5,943 nucleotides of DNA from an uncultured Clostridia bacterium (GCA_946623485.1 CAMORF010000156.1:1-5943), one strand, 5' to 3'. Counted from the stretch's first letter, positions 1 to 5,943 are shown. Program-made: numbers and translations. Notes: generated by a model not told the origin, from the letters alone.

Positions 1-200
1 GCGTGACGATCTATTTCGGGGCGCCTGACAGAAAGGAATTCAACAGGATCCTGAAGGGGATCTGCGACCGGGAAGGCCTGAACGTGGAGGAAGAAAAGCT
101 GTACCGTGAGGCGAACGCCTGGGAGCTGAGCCACGGCGGGCGCAGCGGAAGAAGCGCGAAGCAGTTCATTGATCATCTGCTTGGGACAATGGAGGAATAA
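1..200 (+). CDS. DUF815-family AAA-type ATPase, C-terminal fragment (5' end outside window)
   Basis: The reading frame is open from the window edge to a TAA at 198-200, so this is the last 65 or so residues of a longer protein. The GTG at position 3 is most likely an internal valine codon, not a start. The segment has the pattern YFGAPDRKEF, then a helical stretch, then WELSHGGRSGRSAKQFIDHL. I recognise this as the C-terminal end of the DUF815 family (predicted P-loop AAA-type ATPases, usually 400 or more residues in Firmicutes). The conserved Trp-Glu-x-x-x-Gly-Gly-Arg-Ser-Gly-Arg stretch is the main signature. The nucleotide-binding motifs would lie upstream and cannot be checked. The cellular role of this family is not established, and I do not infer one from the polyphosphate neighbours. 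The next gene begins 2 bases after the stop. Confidence 0.72.
   Translation, partial: VTIYFGAPDRKEFNRILKGICDREGLNVEEEKLYREANAWELSHGGRSGRSAKQFIDHLLGTMEE
191..196 (+). promoter_or_regulatory. Ribosome binding site for the Ppx/GppA-family gene
   Basis: GGAGGA lies 6 bases before the ATG at 203 and sits inside the last sense codons of the upstream DUF815 gene. It is a near-perfect Shine-Dalgarno sequence and fixes the start at 203. Because the site is embedded in the upstream coding sequence and the stop and start are 2 bases apart, translational coupling of the two genes is likely (inference). Confidence 0.8.
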
Positions 201-202
201 GA

Positions 203-1747
203 ATGGCTGTGAAAGTGTTTGCTTCTATCCTGATCGGCTCGACCGAGACAGAGATGAAGCTGTATGAGGTCTCTGCGCGGAAGGGGTTCCACCTGTTTGA
301 CTGCCTGAGCTGCAGGATCGATCTTGGGAATGACGCCTATGAGCGAAGTACCCTGACAACGGAGAAGATGGAGCGCCTGATAGAGACGCTGACAGAATAC
401 CGGAAGGTCATGGAAGGGTATCATGTGGACGGGTATCGTATGGTCGGGACGAGCGCACTCCGGGAGATTCGTACCGCGCTGACCACAAAAGATTACATTG
501 AGCTTCGGACCGGGCTGAAGCTTACGGTCCTGTCCAATTCTGAGCAGCGTTTCCTGGATTATAAGTCCATCGCGTCCCAGACGGAATCCTTTGAATCGGT
601 GATCAAGAAGGGGACGGCGATTGTCAATATCGGCGGAAGTTCCCTGCAGATTTCCGTTTTTGACAAGGATAAGCTGATTACGACACAGAATATCCGGATC
701 GGAAAGATTACCACGCGCAACAGGTTTTACCCCCTTGCGCGCAACAATGAGCATTTTGAAAATCTCCTCCGGGAGCTCCTGTCCCACGAGATCGCCGGGT
801 TTGAGAAGCTGTATCAGAAGGACCGCCAGATCAGTACCCTGATCGCGACCAATAAGGAACTGCAGCTTCTGTTCCGGGCGCTGTATCCGCAGCGGGAAAA
901 CCTGATCATCACGAAGGAGGAGCTTGCGGATGCCTGCAGAAGATTTGTGCCGATGAGCCCGGATCAAATCGCGAAAACCTGCTCGATCCCGACGGAGTTC
1001 GCCATGTTTGTGGCACCTTCCGCAGTCATATGCATGTACCTGCTGGAACATTTTGAGTCGGAAAGCGTATGGGTTCCGGAGATTTCCATCGGCGACGGCC
1101 TGGCTTATGATTATGCGGTCTCGAATAAGGCAGTCCTGTCAGCGCATGCATTTGATGAGGATATCATCGCCGCGGCAAGAAATATCGCCAAGCGCTATAA
1201 ATCGAACCAGGCGCATATCCGCAATGTGGAGGAATTGTGCCTGACAATCTTCGACAAGACCAAAAAGCTTCATATGCTTGGCAAACGGGAGCGCCTTCTT
1301 TTGCAGATTTCGGCGATCCTGCATAATTGCGGAAAATACATCTCACTCACGGATGTCTCTGACTGTGCATACAACATCCTGATGGCGACGGAGATCATCG
1401 GTTTGAACCACGCGGAACGCCAGATTGTCGCGAACGTAGTCCGGTTTAATACAGATACATTCCGCTCTTTTGATGATCTGTCCCTGGTGAGTTCTGTCAG
1501 CCAGAAGGAGTACCTTGTGATTGCCAAGCTGACTGCGATCCTGAAGGTGGCAAACGCCCTGGACCGTTCCCATCATCAGAGAGTCCGGGAGATCAATGTG
1601 TCCGTGCGCAGCGGGGAACTGCTCCTGACCACACACTGCGACGAGGACCTGACGCTGGAGAGAGGAACGCTGGAGGTTTATGACTCTTTGTTTGAGGAAG
1701 TCTTCCATCTGAAGCCGATCCTTCATCAGAAAAGAATGGTAAAGTGA
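203..1747 (+). CDS. ppx: Ppx/GppA-family exopolyphosphatase homologue with HD-like C-terminal domain; catalytic residues partly lost
   Basis: This is a 514-residue protein of the Ppx/GppA type (ASKHA fold); the family hydrolyses the terminal phosphate of polyphosphate or pppGpp. Residues 1-305 or so form the two-lobed phosphatase core. Its landmarks are IGS at 11-13, VGTSALRE at 81-88, LSNSEQR at 110-116, and VNIGGSSLQ at 141-149 in place of the usual VDIGGGSTE. Residues about 318-500 form the HD-like helical domain, with LHNCGKY at 373-379 and NALDRSHH at 451-458. Length matches E. coli PPX (about 513). Compared by eye with E. coli PPX, the acidic positions read Leu10 (Asp), Gln115 (Glu121), Asn142 (Asp143) and Gln149 (Glu150). 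The GASGT loop reads IATNK (214-218). Hydrolytic activity is therefore doubtful, though the frame is intact and the fold appears preserved. It sits 19 bases upstream of ppk1. Family assignment is firm; enzymatic function is not. Confidence 0.88.
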   Translation: MAVKVFASILIGSTETEMKLYEVSARKGFHLFDCLSCRIDLGNDAYERSTLTTEKMERLIETLTEYRKVMEGYHVDGYRMVGTSALREIRTALTTKDYIELRTGLKLTVLSNSEQRFLDYKSIASQTESFESVIKKGTAIVNIGGSSLQISVFDKDKLITTQNIRIGKITTRNRFYPLARNNEHFENLLRELLSHEIAGFEKLYQKDRQISTLIATNKELQLLFRALYPQRENLIITKEELADACRRFVPMSPDQIAKTCSIPTEFAMFVAPSAVICMYLLEHFESESVWVPEISIGDGLAYDYAVSNKAVLSAHAFDEDIIAAARNIAKRYKSNQAHIRNVEELCLTIFDKTKKLHMLGKRERLLLQISAILHNCGKYISLTDVSDCAYNILMATEIIGLNHAERQIVANVVRFNTDTFRSFDDLSLVSSVSQKEYLVIAKLTAILKVANALDRSHHQRVREINVSVRSGELLLTTHCDEDLTLERGTLEVYDSLFEEVFHLKPILHQKRMVK

Positions 1748-1752
1748 AACAG

Positions 1753-1761
1753 AAAGAGGAA
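1753..1761 (+). promoter_or_regulatory. Ribosome binding site for ppk1
   Basis: The purine tract AAAGAGGAA ends 5 bases before the ATG at 1767 and fills most of the 19-base gap after the Ppx gene. It supports the upstream ATG, and hence the long Lys-rich N-terminus, as the real start. The conserved PPK1 core begins only about 60 codons later. Confidence 0.75.
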
Positions 1762-1766
1762 CAGCT

Positions 1767-4157
1767 ATGTCAAAAAGTGCATCGGACATGAAGAATCATG
1801 TGAAGGCCAAAACTGCCGAAAAAACGAAGAGTGCGGAGAAAACGGGCAGCATAGAAAAACCGAAGAATGTGGAGAAAGGAAAAACGGCATCCGGCACAAA
1901 GGCTGCGGAGGCAGCAGGAAAACCGGAAGAAAACCTCGGGTTTTATAATCCGTCTTACTACACGAACCGGGAGCTGAGCTGGCTTGATTTCAATTACAGG
2001 ATCCTGGATGAAGCAAGGGACAAGACGAATCCGCTGTTTGAGCGTCTGAAATTCCTGTCGATCACGGCTTCGAATCTGGATGAATTCTTTATGGTGCGTG
2101 TCGCGTCCCTGATGGATATGGTGCACGCGAAAGTAACCAAGCCGGATCTTTCCGGGCTGACGCCGTCAAAGCAGCTGGAGCAGGTGGAGGCAAAATGCCA
2201 TGAGCTGATCGATCGTCAGTATTCCACCCTGTCCCGCTCCCTGCTTCCGGCCCTTCGCAATGAAGGGTATGACCTGGTTATGAACCTGGAGGAACTCAGC
2301 GAGGCGCAGCGGGATTACCTGAAAACTTATTTTGAAGGAACGGTCTATCCGGTCCTGACGCCGACTGCAGTCGATGCCTCCCGGCCATTTCCGCTGATCC
2401 GGAACAAGTCCCTGAACATCGGCGCGCTGATCTCCAGAAGAAAAGGGGAGGGCGAGAAGAATTCTGTCGGCATGACTTTCATGAAAAACCTGCAGAAAAA
2501 CGGGGAGAAGATCGCGGACAAGATCTCCAGGGATAAAACGCTCAAGAAGGGAACGATGTTCGCGACAGTCCAGGTTCCGACGGTGCTTCCCCGTGTGATC
2601 CGGATTCCGTCCGCGGAGGAAGGGCAGATGGCAGGCGTGCTGCTGGAGGATCTGATCAAAGCAAACCTGAGCAGACTGTTCACCGGATATGATGTCGTCT
2701 GTGCCCATGCATACCGTATCACCAGAAACGCGGATATGACATTGGATGAAGATGATTCCGATGACCTTCTGGAGGAGATCCAGAGCAAGCTCAAGCAGCG
2801 CCAGTGGGGGGAGGTTATCCGGTTTGAGTATGAGGATTCCATGGATCCCAAGCTGCTGAAGATCCTGAAGCGGGAATTTAATGTCAATGACTCTGAGATG
2901 TATCCGATCTCAGGTCCTCTCGACCTGACCTACCTGATGAAGATGTATTCCCTGCCCGGTTCTGACCGGCTGAAGGAGAAACCATGGACGCCTCAGCCGA
3001 ACCCTGTCCGGAAGCAGTATGGGGATCTTGATCTGTTTTCCGTGATCCGGAAGGGAGACCTTTTCCTGTCCCATCCGTATCAGACGTTTGACCCGGTTGT
3101 GAACCTGATCCGGGACGCGTCCGTGGATCCGGATGTTCTGGCCATCAAGATTACCTTGTACCGCGTTTCGGGGCATTCCCCCATCGTCGCTGCCCTGGCG
3201 CATGCCGCTGAGAACGGGAAACAGGTGACGGCGCTTGTTGAGCTGAAGGCCCGCTTTGATGAGGAGAACAACATCCAGTGGGCGGAGATGCTTGAGAAGG
3301 CAGGGTGCCATGTGATTTACGGTCTGGTGGGCCTGAAGACGCACAGTAAGATCGCCCTGGTGGTCAGGCGGGAGGACGATGGCATCCGCCGCTATGTCCA
3401 TCTGGCGACGGGCAATTACAATGATTCGACTGCCAAGCTGTATACTGACTGCGGCATCATGACCTGCGCGGAACCCTTTGGGGAAGACGCGACTGCCGTT
3501 TTCAACATGCTGTCCGGTTACAGTGAACCGAGGAAATGGAACCGGCTCCATCTGGCGCCGATCTGGCTTCGGGATGCTTTTGTCATGCTGATTGACAGGG
3601 AGATCCGGCATGCGCAGGAAAATGAGCCTGCCCACATCACAGCCAAGATGAATTCCCTGTGTGACCGGGAGATTATCGCGAAGCTGTATGAAGCCTCCGC
3701 GGCAGGCGTGAAGATTGACCTGATCATCCGTGGGATCTGCTGTCTCAGGGTCGGGATTCCCGGCGTGTCCGAGAATATTACGGTCCGTTCCATCGTTGGA
3801 ACCTTCCTGGAGCATGCGCGGATCTTCCGCTTTGCGAACGGCGGCAGGGAGGAGGTCTATATGGCTTCCGCAGACTGGATGCCGCGGAACCTGGACCGCC
3901 GTGTTGAGATTCTGTTCCCCCTGGAGGATCCCCTTTGCAGGGAGCAGGCGTGCCATATTCTGGATGTCCAGATGGCAGACACGCTGAAAGCCCATGTCCT
4001 TCAAAGCGATAACACCTATGAAAAGGTGGACCGGAGAGGGAAGGTAAGCATCGGAGCGCAGGCAACCCTGATGGAGGAAGCCCTGGCGGCCTCTGCCGAT
4101 CTGAATGACCCGCGTGTCAGCAGAACCTTCCAGCCGGCGCACAAAGCGTCTGAATGA
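1767..4157 (+). CDS. ppk1: Polyphosphate kinase PPK1, with N-terminal Lys-rich extension and internal insertion
   Basis: PPK1 reversibly transfers the gamma-phosphate of ATP to a growing polyphosphate chain through a phosphohistidine. The protein has 796 residues against about 690-730 usually. The conserved N domain starts at YTNRELSWLDF (65-75) with SNLDEFF (102-108). The first phospholipase-D-like domain holds LYRVSGHSP (464-472), ELKARFDEE (492-500), GLKTHSK (522-528) and VHLATGNYN (544-552). The second holds IRGICCL (654-660), FLEHARIF (680-687) and SADWMPRNLDRRVE (701-714). Using E. coli numbering from memory, R375, R405, H435, H454, Y468, R564 and H592 map at a constant +91 to R466, R496, H526, H545, Y559, R655 and H683. 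His526 or His545 is thus the expected phosphorylated residue region, and the enzyme should be active. Of the +91, about 58 comes from the N-terminal extension and about 33 from an insertion near residues 223-264. It probably shares a transcript with the preceding Ppx homologue. Confidence 0.97.
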   Translation: MSKSASDMKNHVKAKTAEKTKSAEKTGSIEKPKNVEKGKTASGTKAAEAAGKPEENLGFYNPSYYTNRELSWLDFNYRILDEARDKTNPLFERLKFLSITASNLDEFFMVRVASLMDMVHAKVTKPDLSGLTPSKQLEQVEAKCHELIDRQYSTLSRSLLPALRNEGYDLVMNLEELSEAQRDYLKTYFEGTVYPVLTPTAVDASRPFPLIRNKSLNIGALISRRKGEGEKNSVGMTFMKNLQKNGEKIADKISRDKTLKKGTMFATVQVPTVLPRVIRIPSAEEGQMAGVLLEDLIKANLSRLFTGYDVVCAHAYRITRNADMTLDEDDSDDLLEEIQSKLKQRQWGEVIRFEYEDSMDPKLLKILKREFNVNDSEMYPISGPLDLTYLMKMYSLPGSDRLKEKPWTPQPNPVRKQYGDLDLFSVIRKGDLFLSHPYQTFDPVVNLIRDASVDPDVLAIKITLYRVSGHSPIVAALAHAAENGKQVTALVELKARFDEENNIQWAEMLEKAGCHVIYGLVGLKTHSKIALVVRREDDGIRRYVHLATGNYNDSTAKLYTDCGIMTCAEPFGEDATAVFNMLSGYSEPRKWNRLHLAPIWLRDAFVMLIDREIRHAQENEPAHITAKMNSLCDREIIAKLYEASAAGVKIDLIIRGICCLRVGIPGVSENITVRSIVGTFLEHARIFRFANGGREEVYMASADWMPRNLDRRVEILFPLEDPLCREQACHILDVQMADTLKAHVLQSDNTYEKVDRRGKVSIGAQATLMEEALAASADLNDPRVSRTFQPAHKASE
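1815..1886 (+). repeat. Four in-frame 18-base units coding a Lys/Glu hexapeptide repeat in the PPK1 N-terminus
   Basis: Residues 17-40 of PPK1 divide into AEKTKS, AEKTGS, IEKPKN and VEKGKT. These are four units with invariant Glu-Lys at positions 2-3 and Ala, Ile or Val at position 1. The DNA is diverged but keeps the 18-base period and a GAAAA/GAGAAA core. The flanking residues (1-16 and 41-57) are also Lys/Ala/Ser-rich, so the whole extension is likely disordered and positively charged. It precedes the conserved PPK1 fold. Confidence 0.75.
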
Positions 4158-4190
4158 AAAAGATCTGAATGAAATGGTCTGCATGAATGA
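4149..4190 (+). repeat. Three imperfect direct repeats at the end of ppk1
   Basis: TCTGAATGAAAA (from 4149), TCTGAATGAAA (from 4164) and TCTGCATGAATGA (from 4178) are spaced 15 and 14 bases apart. The first copy contains the ppk1 TGA stop at 4155-4157; the other two lie in the gap before ispG. The pattern suggests local duplication at the gene end. Function is unknown. Confidence 0.6.
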
Positions 4191-4197
4191 GCAGATC
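4176..4197 (+). other. Small hairpin in the ppk1-ispG gap (not a terminator)
   Basis: GGTCTGC (4176-4182) can pair with GCAGATC (4191-4197) over 7 base pairs including one G-U, with an 8-base loop. No T-run follows, so it is not a classical intrinsic terminator. A second hairpin, AGGCC (4218-4222) with GGCCT (4233-4237), lies just ahead of the ispG ribosome binding site. The rest of the 101-base gap shows no promoter I would defend. Confidence 0.35.
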
Positions 4198-4243
4198 CTA
4201 AGAATACCTGTTCGAAAAGGCCGGATGAAAGAGGCCTGGATAC

Positions 4244-4251
4244 AGAGGAAG
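4244..4251 (+). promoter_or_regulatory. Ribosome binding site for ispG
   Basis: AGAGGAAG lies 7 bases before the ATG at 4259. An in-frame TGA at 4226-4228 with no other ATG in between confirms 4259 as the first possible ATG start. Confidence 0.78.
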
Positions 4252-4258
4252 ACAGAGA

Positions 4259-5317
4259 ATGACGACGAGAGAACATACAAGGACAGTGGCGGTCGGTAAC
4301 CGGAAGATCGGCGGGGGAAACCCTTTACTGATCCAGTCCATGACCAATACCAGGACAGAGGACGTGGAAGCGACCTGCGCGCAGATCCTGCGGCTGGAAA
4401 AGGCGGGATGTGAAATCATCCGCTGCACGGTTCCGAACATGGAGGCGGCAGAGGCGATTGGAAAGATCCGGGAGCGGATCCATATCCCGCTGGTCGCGGA
4501 TATTCATTTTGACTACCGGCTTGCGATCGCGGCCATCGAAAACGGAGCCGACAAGATCCGGATCAATCCGGGAAATATCGGCTCTGATGAGCGGGTGAAG
4601 GCGGTTGTGGACGCAGCGAAGGAAAGGAATGTTCCGATCCGGGTCGGCGTCAATTCGGGCTCCCTGGAAAAAGAAATCCTGAAGAGAGACGGCGGCGTCA
4701 CTGCGCAGGGGCTTGTGGAAAGCGCCCTGGAAAAATGCCGCCGGATCGAGGAGATGGGATATGACAATCTGGTGGTTTCCATCAAGTCCTCCGATGTGCT
4801 GATGTGTGCCAGCGCGTATGAGCTGTTTGCCCGTGAGAGTGATTATCCGCTGCATGTCGGCATCACCGAGGCCGGGACGGTATATTCCGGCAACATCAAG
4901 TCAGCCATCGGGCTTGCGCTGATCCTGTCAAAAGGGATCGGAGATACCATCCGTGTCTCGCTGACGGGAGATCCTGTGGAAGAGATCCGCAGCGCAAAGC
5001 TGATTCTGCGCACCCTCGGGCTGAGAAAGGGCGGGATCGAGGTGGTTTCCTGCCCGACCTGCGGACGTACCCAGATTGACCTGATCAGCCTGGCTTCCAG
5101 GGTTGAGGAGCTGGTCCGTGACTATCCCCTGGATCTCAAGGTGGCGGTCATGGGCTGCGTGGTCAACGGCCCGGGGGAGGCCCGTGAGGCAGATCTTGGG
5201 ATTGCCGGAGGGATCGGGGAGGGACTTCTGATCCGCCACGGCGAGGTCATCCGGAAGGTGCCGGAGGATCAGATTCTTGCGACCTTGAAATCAGAGCTGG
5301 ATGCCTGGCAGGACTGA
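4259..5317 (+). CDS. ispG: 4-hydroxy-3-methylbut-2-en-1-yl diphosphate synthase (IspG/GcpE)
   Basis: IspG is a cytosolic iron-sulfur enzyme of the MEP pathway. It reductively converts 2-C-methyl-D-erythritol 2,4-cyclodiphosphate to HMBPP, feeding isoprenoid and undecaprenyl carrier synthesis. The 352 residues match the bacterial two-domain form. The TIM-barrel part (about 1-260) shows [10 protein letters not shown] (22-31), [11 protein letters not shown] (79-89), [10 protein letters not shown] (99-108), VSIKSSD (173-179) and HVGITEAG (199-206). The C-terminal [4Fe-4S] domain has SCPTCGRT (264-271) and [11 protein letters not shown] (298-308). Cluster ligands are Cys265, Cys268, Cys300 and Glu307, equivalent to C270, C273, C305 and E312 of E. 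coli as I recall them. All key residues are intact. Its stop is separated by a single base from the polC start, the ispG-polC arrangement common in Clostridia; the usual dxr and rseP partners are not upstream here. Confidence 0.97.
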   Translation: MTTREHTRTVAVGNRKIGGGNPLLIQSMTNTRTEDVEATCAQILRLEKAGCEIIRCTVPNMEAAEAIGKIRERIHIPLVADIHFDYRLAIAAIENGADKIRINPGNIGSDERVKAVVDAAKERNVPIRVGVNSGSLEKEILKRDGGVTAQGLVESALEKCRRIEEMGYDNLVVSIKSSDVLMCASAYELFARESDYPLHVGITEAGTVYSGNIKSAIGLALILSKGIGDTIRVSLTGDPVEEIRSAKLILRTLGLRKGGIEVVSCPTCGRTQIDLISLASRVEELVRDYPLDLKVAVMGCVVNGPGEAREADLGIAGGIGEGLLIRHGEVIRKVPEDQILATLKSELDAWQD

Positions 5318-5318
5318 T

Positions 5319-5943
5319 ATGACAAAAGCTTTTTATGATGCATTTCCGACGGTTGTTCCGGATGATGAAGAACTGAGCAGCCTGTTGGAGCATACGACGG
5401 TGACCAGGGTTGCCGTGAATGAGAAGGACGCAAAACTGAAGATCTACCTGGACGCGGACAGGCTGATCGGGAAAAAGGAGATTGCACGGGTGGAGCAGAC
5501 CTTTGATGAGGAATTTGCTTCCGGCCATGGGCTCAAGACAACCATCATTGAGCATTTCCACCTGTCCCGCCAGTATACCCCGAAAAATCTGATGAAGGCA
5601 TACCGGGGTTCGATCCTCTATGAGCTGAGAGCCTACCAGAAATGCATCTATACCATGTTCCGGGGAGCGGATGTGCAGTTTTCGGATGACGAGACCTGCA
5701 CGGTAACGGTGGAAGACAGCCTGGTTTCCCGGTCTTACGCAGATGAACTCAAGCGCATTCTGGACAAGATCTTCACGCAGCGTTTCGGATTAAATTTTAA
5801 GTGTACCATCCATTTCCGCAGACAGGAGCCTGCGGATTCTTTCGCGTGCGCATCTTCCGGTACTGGGGCTGCGGCAAGTGCGCTGGAGCCTGCAGCGTAT
5901 GGCGCGGGAGAAGCAGTGCGGGAACCTGCCTCATCTCGTGCGG
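5319..5943 (+). CDS. polC: DNA polymerase III alpha subunit, Gram-positive PolC type, N-terminal part (3' end outside window)
   Basis: PolC is the main replicative polymerase of low-GC Gram-positives, with a built-in 3'-5' exonuclease. Only the first 208 codons are present and the frame is still open at the window edge. Residues 1-166 or so resemble the PolC N-terminal domain: an AFYDAFPTV opening, an alternating helix-strand pattern, HLSRQYTPKNLMKAYRGSI (81-99), and FTQRFGLNFKCTIHF (152-166). From about residue 170 the sequence becomes Ala/Gly/Ser/Glu/Pro-rich, as expected of the flexible linker before the OB-fold. The polymerase and exonuclease motifs lie beyond the window. The chosen ATG follows the ispG stop by one base and has AGGA (5310-5313) 5 bases upstream. 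An in-frame ATG at 5301 would add six residues and overlap ispG, but has a poorer binding site. The ispG context strongly supports the call. Confidence 0.87.
   Translation, partial: MTKAFYDAFPTVVPDDEELSSLLEHTTVTRVAVNEKDAKLKIYLDADRLIGKKEIARVEQTFDEEFASGHGLKTTIIEHFHLSRQYTPKNLMKAYRGSILYELRAYQKCIYTMFRGADVQFSDDETCTVTVEDSLVSRSYADELKRILDKIFTQRFGLNFKCTIHFRRQEPADSFACASSGTGAAASALEPAAYGAGEAVREPASSRA

Noticed and set aside
3..5. GTG as the start of a small 65-residue protein
   Set aside because: The frame is open to the window edge and the sequence matches the C-terminal end of a larger ATPase family, so this codon is most likely internal.
173..1051. A 292-codon open frame on the minus strand opposite the Ppx/GppA gene
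   Set aside because: Its translation resembles no family I know, it has no convincing ribosome binding site, and the opposite strand carries a clear full-length gene. It is a by-product of codon bias.
4176..4237. Intrinsic terminator between ppk1 and ispG
   Set aside because: The hairpins are short and none is followed by a run of T on the + strand.
4211..4243. Possible promoter ahead of ispG (TTCGAA with GGATAC)
   Set aside because: Both boxes are poor matches and the spacing of about 21 bases is too long for a standard housekeeping promoter.
2910..4280. A 456-codon open frame on the minus strand opposite ppk1
   Set aside because: Long, but entirely antisense to the catalytic half of a well-conserved gene. 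The translation has no recognisable domain.
4105..4299. A 64-codon + strand frame bridging ppk1 and ispG
   Set aside because: It overlaps the end of ppk1 and the start of ispG in other frames, has a biased Arg/Lys/Glu composition from repeats, and lacks its own convincing ribosome binding site.

Overview
The window looks like a piece of a Clostridia chromosome, most likely Lachnospiraceae. The reasons are a Gram-positive-type PolC immediately downstream of ispG, a DUF815-type ATPase tail, a clostridial-style long Ppx/GppA protein, and purine-rich AGAGGAA/GGAGGA ribosome binding sites. Base composition is moderate, a little over half G+C by eye. Family and genus are inference, because no rRNA or marker tree is possible here.

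All five genes lie on the + strand and are tightly packed: the C-terminal end of a DUF815 AAA-type ATPase (1-200), a Ppx/GppA-family protein (203-1747), polyphosphate kinase ppk1 (1767-4157), the isoprenoid enzyme ispG (4259-5317), and the N-terminal part of DNA polymerase III PolC (5319 to the window end). The gaps between genes are 2, 19, 101 and 1 bases. I see no convincing promoter or intrinsic terminator, so co-transcription is plausible, with the 101-base ppk1-ispG gap the only obvious place for a boundary. No gene-free stretch exceeds about 100 bases. I see no RNA genes, insertion sequences, CRISPR arrays or attachment sites.

The genes fall into two blocks. The first is a polyphosphate block: PPK1 makes polyphosphate from ATP and carries every catalytic residue I can place, while its Ppx/GppA partner keeps the fold but has lost several acidic catalytic residues. 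The second is the ispG-polC pair, linking the penultimate MEP-pathway step to the replicative polymerase. In many Clostridia this pair follows dxr and rseP; here it follows ppk1.

Nothing here looks like a new defence or mobile system. The best candidates for something undescribed are the possible non-hydrolytic Ppx homologue next to an intact kinase, the two lineage-type additions in PPK1 (a Lys-rich tail with a four-fold hexapeptide repeat, and a roughly 35-residue insertion), and a small three-copy direct repeat with alternative hairpins at the ppk1-ispG junction.
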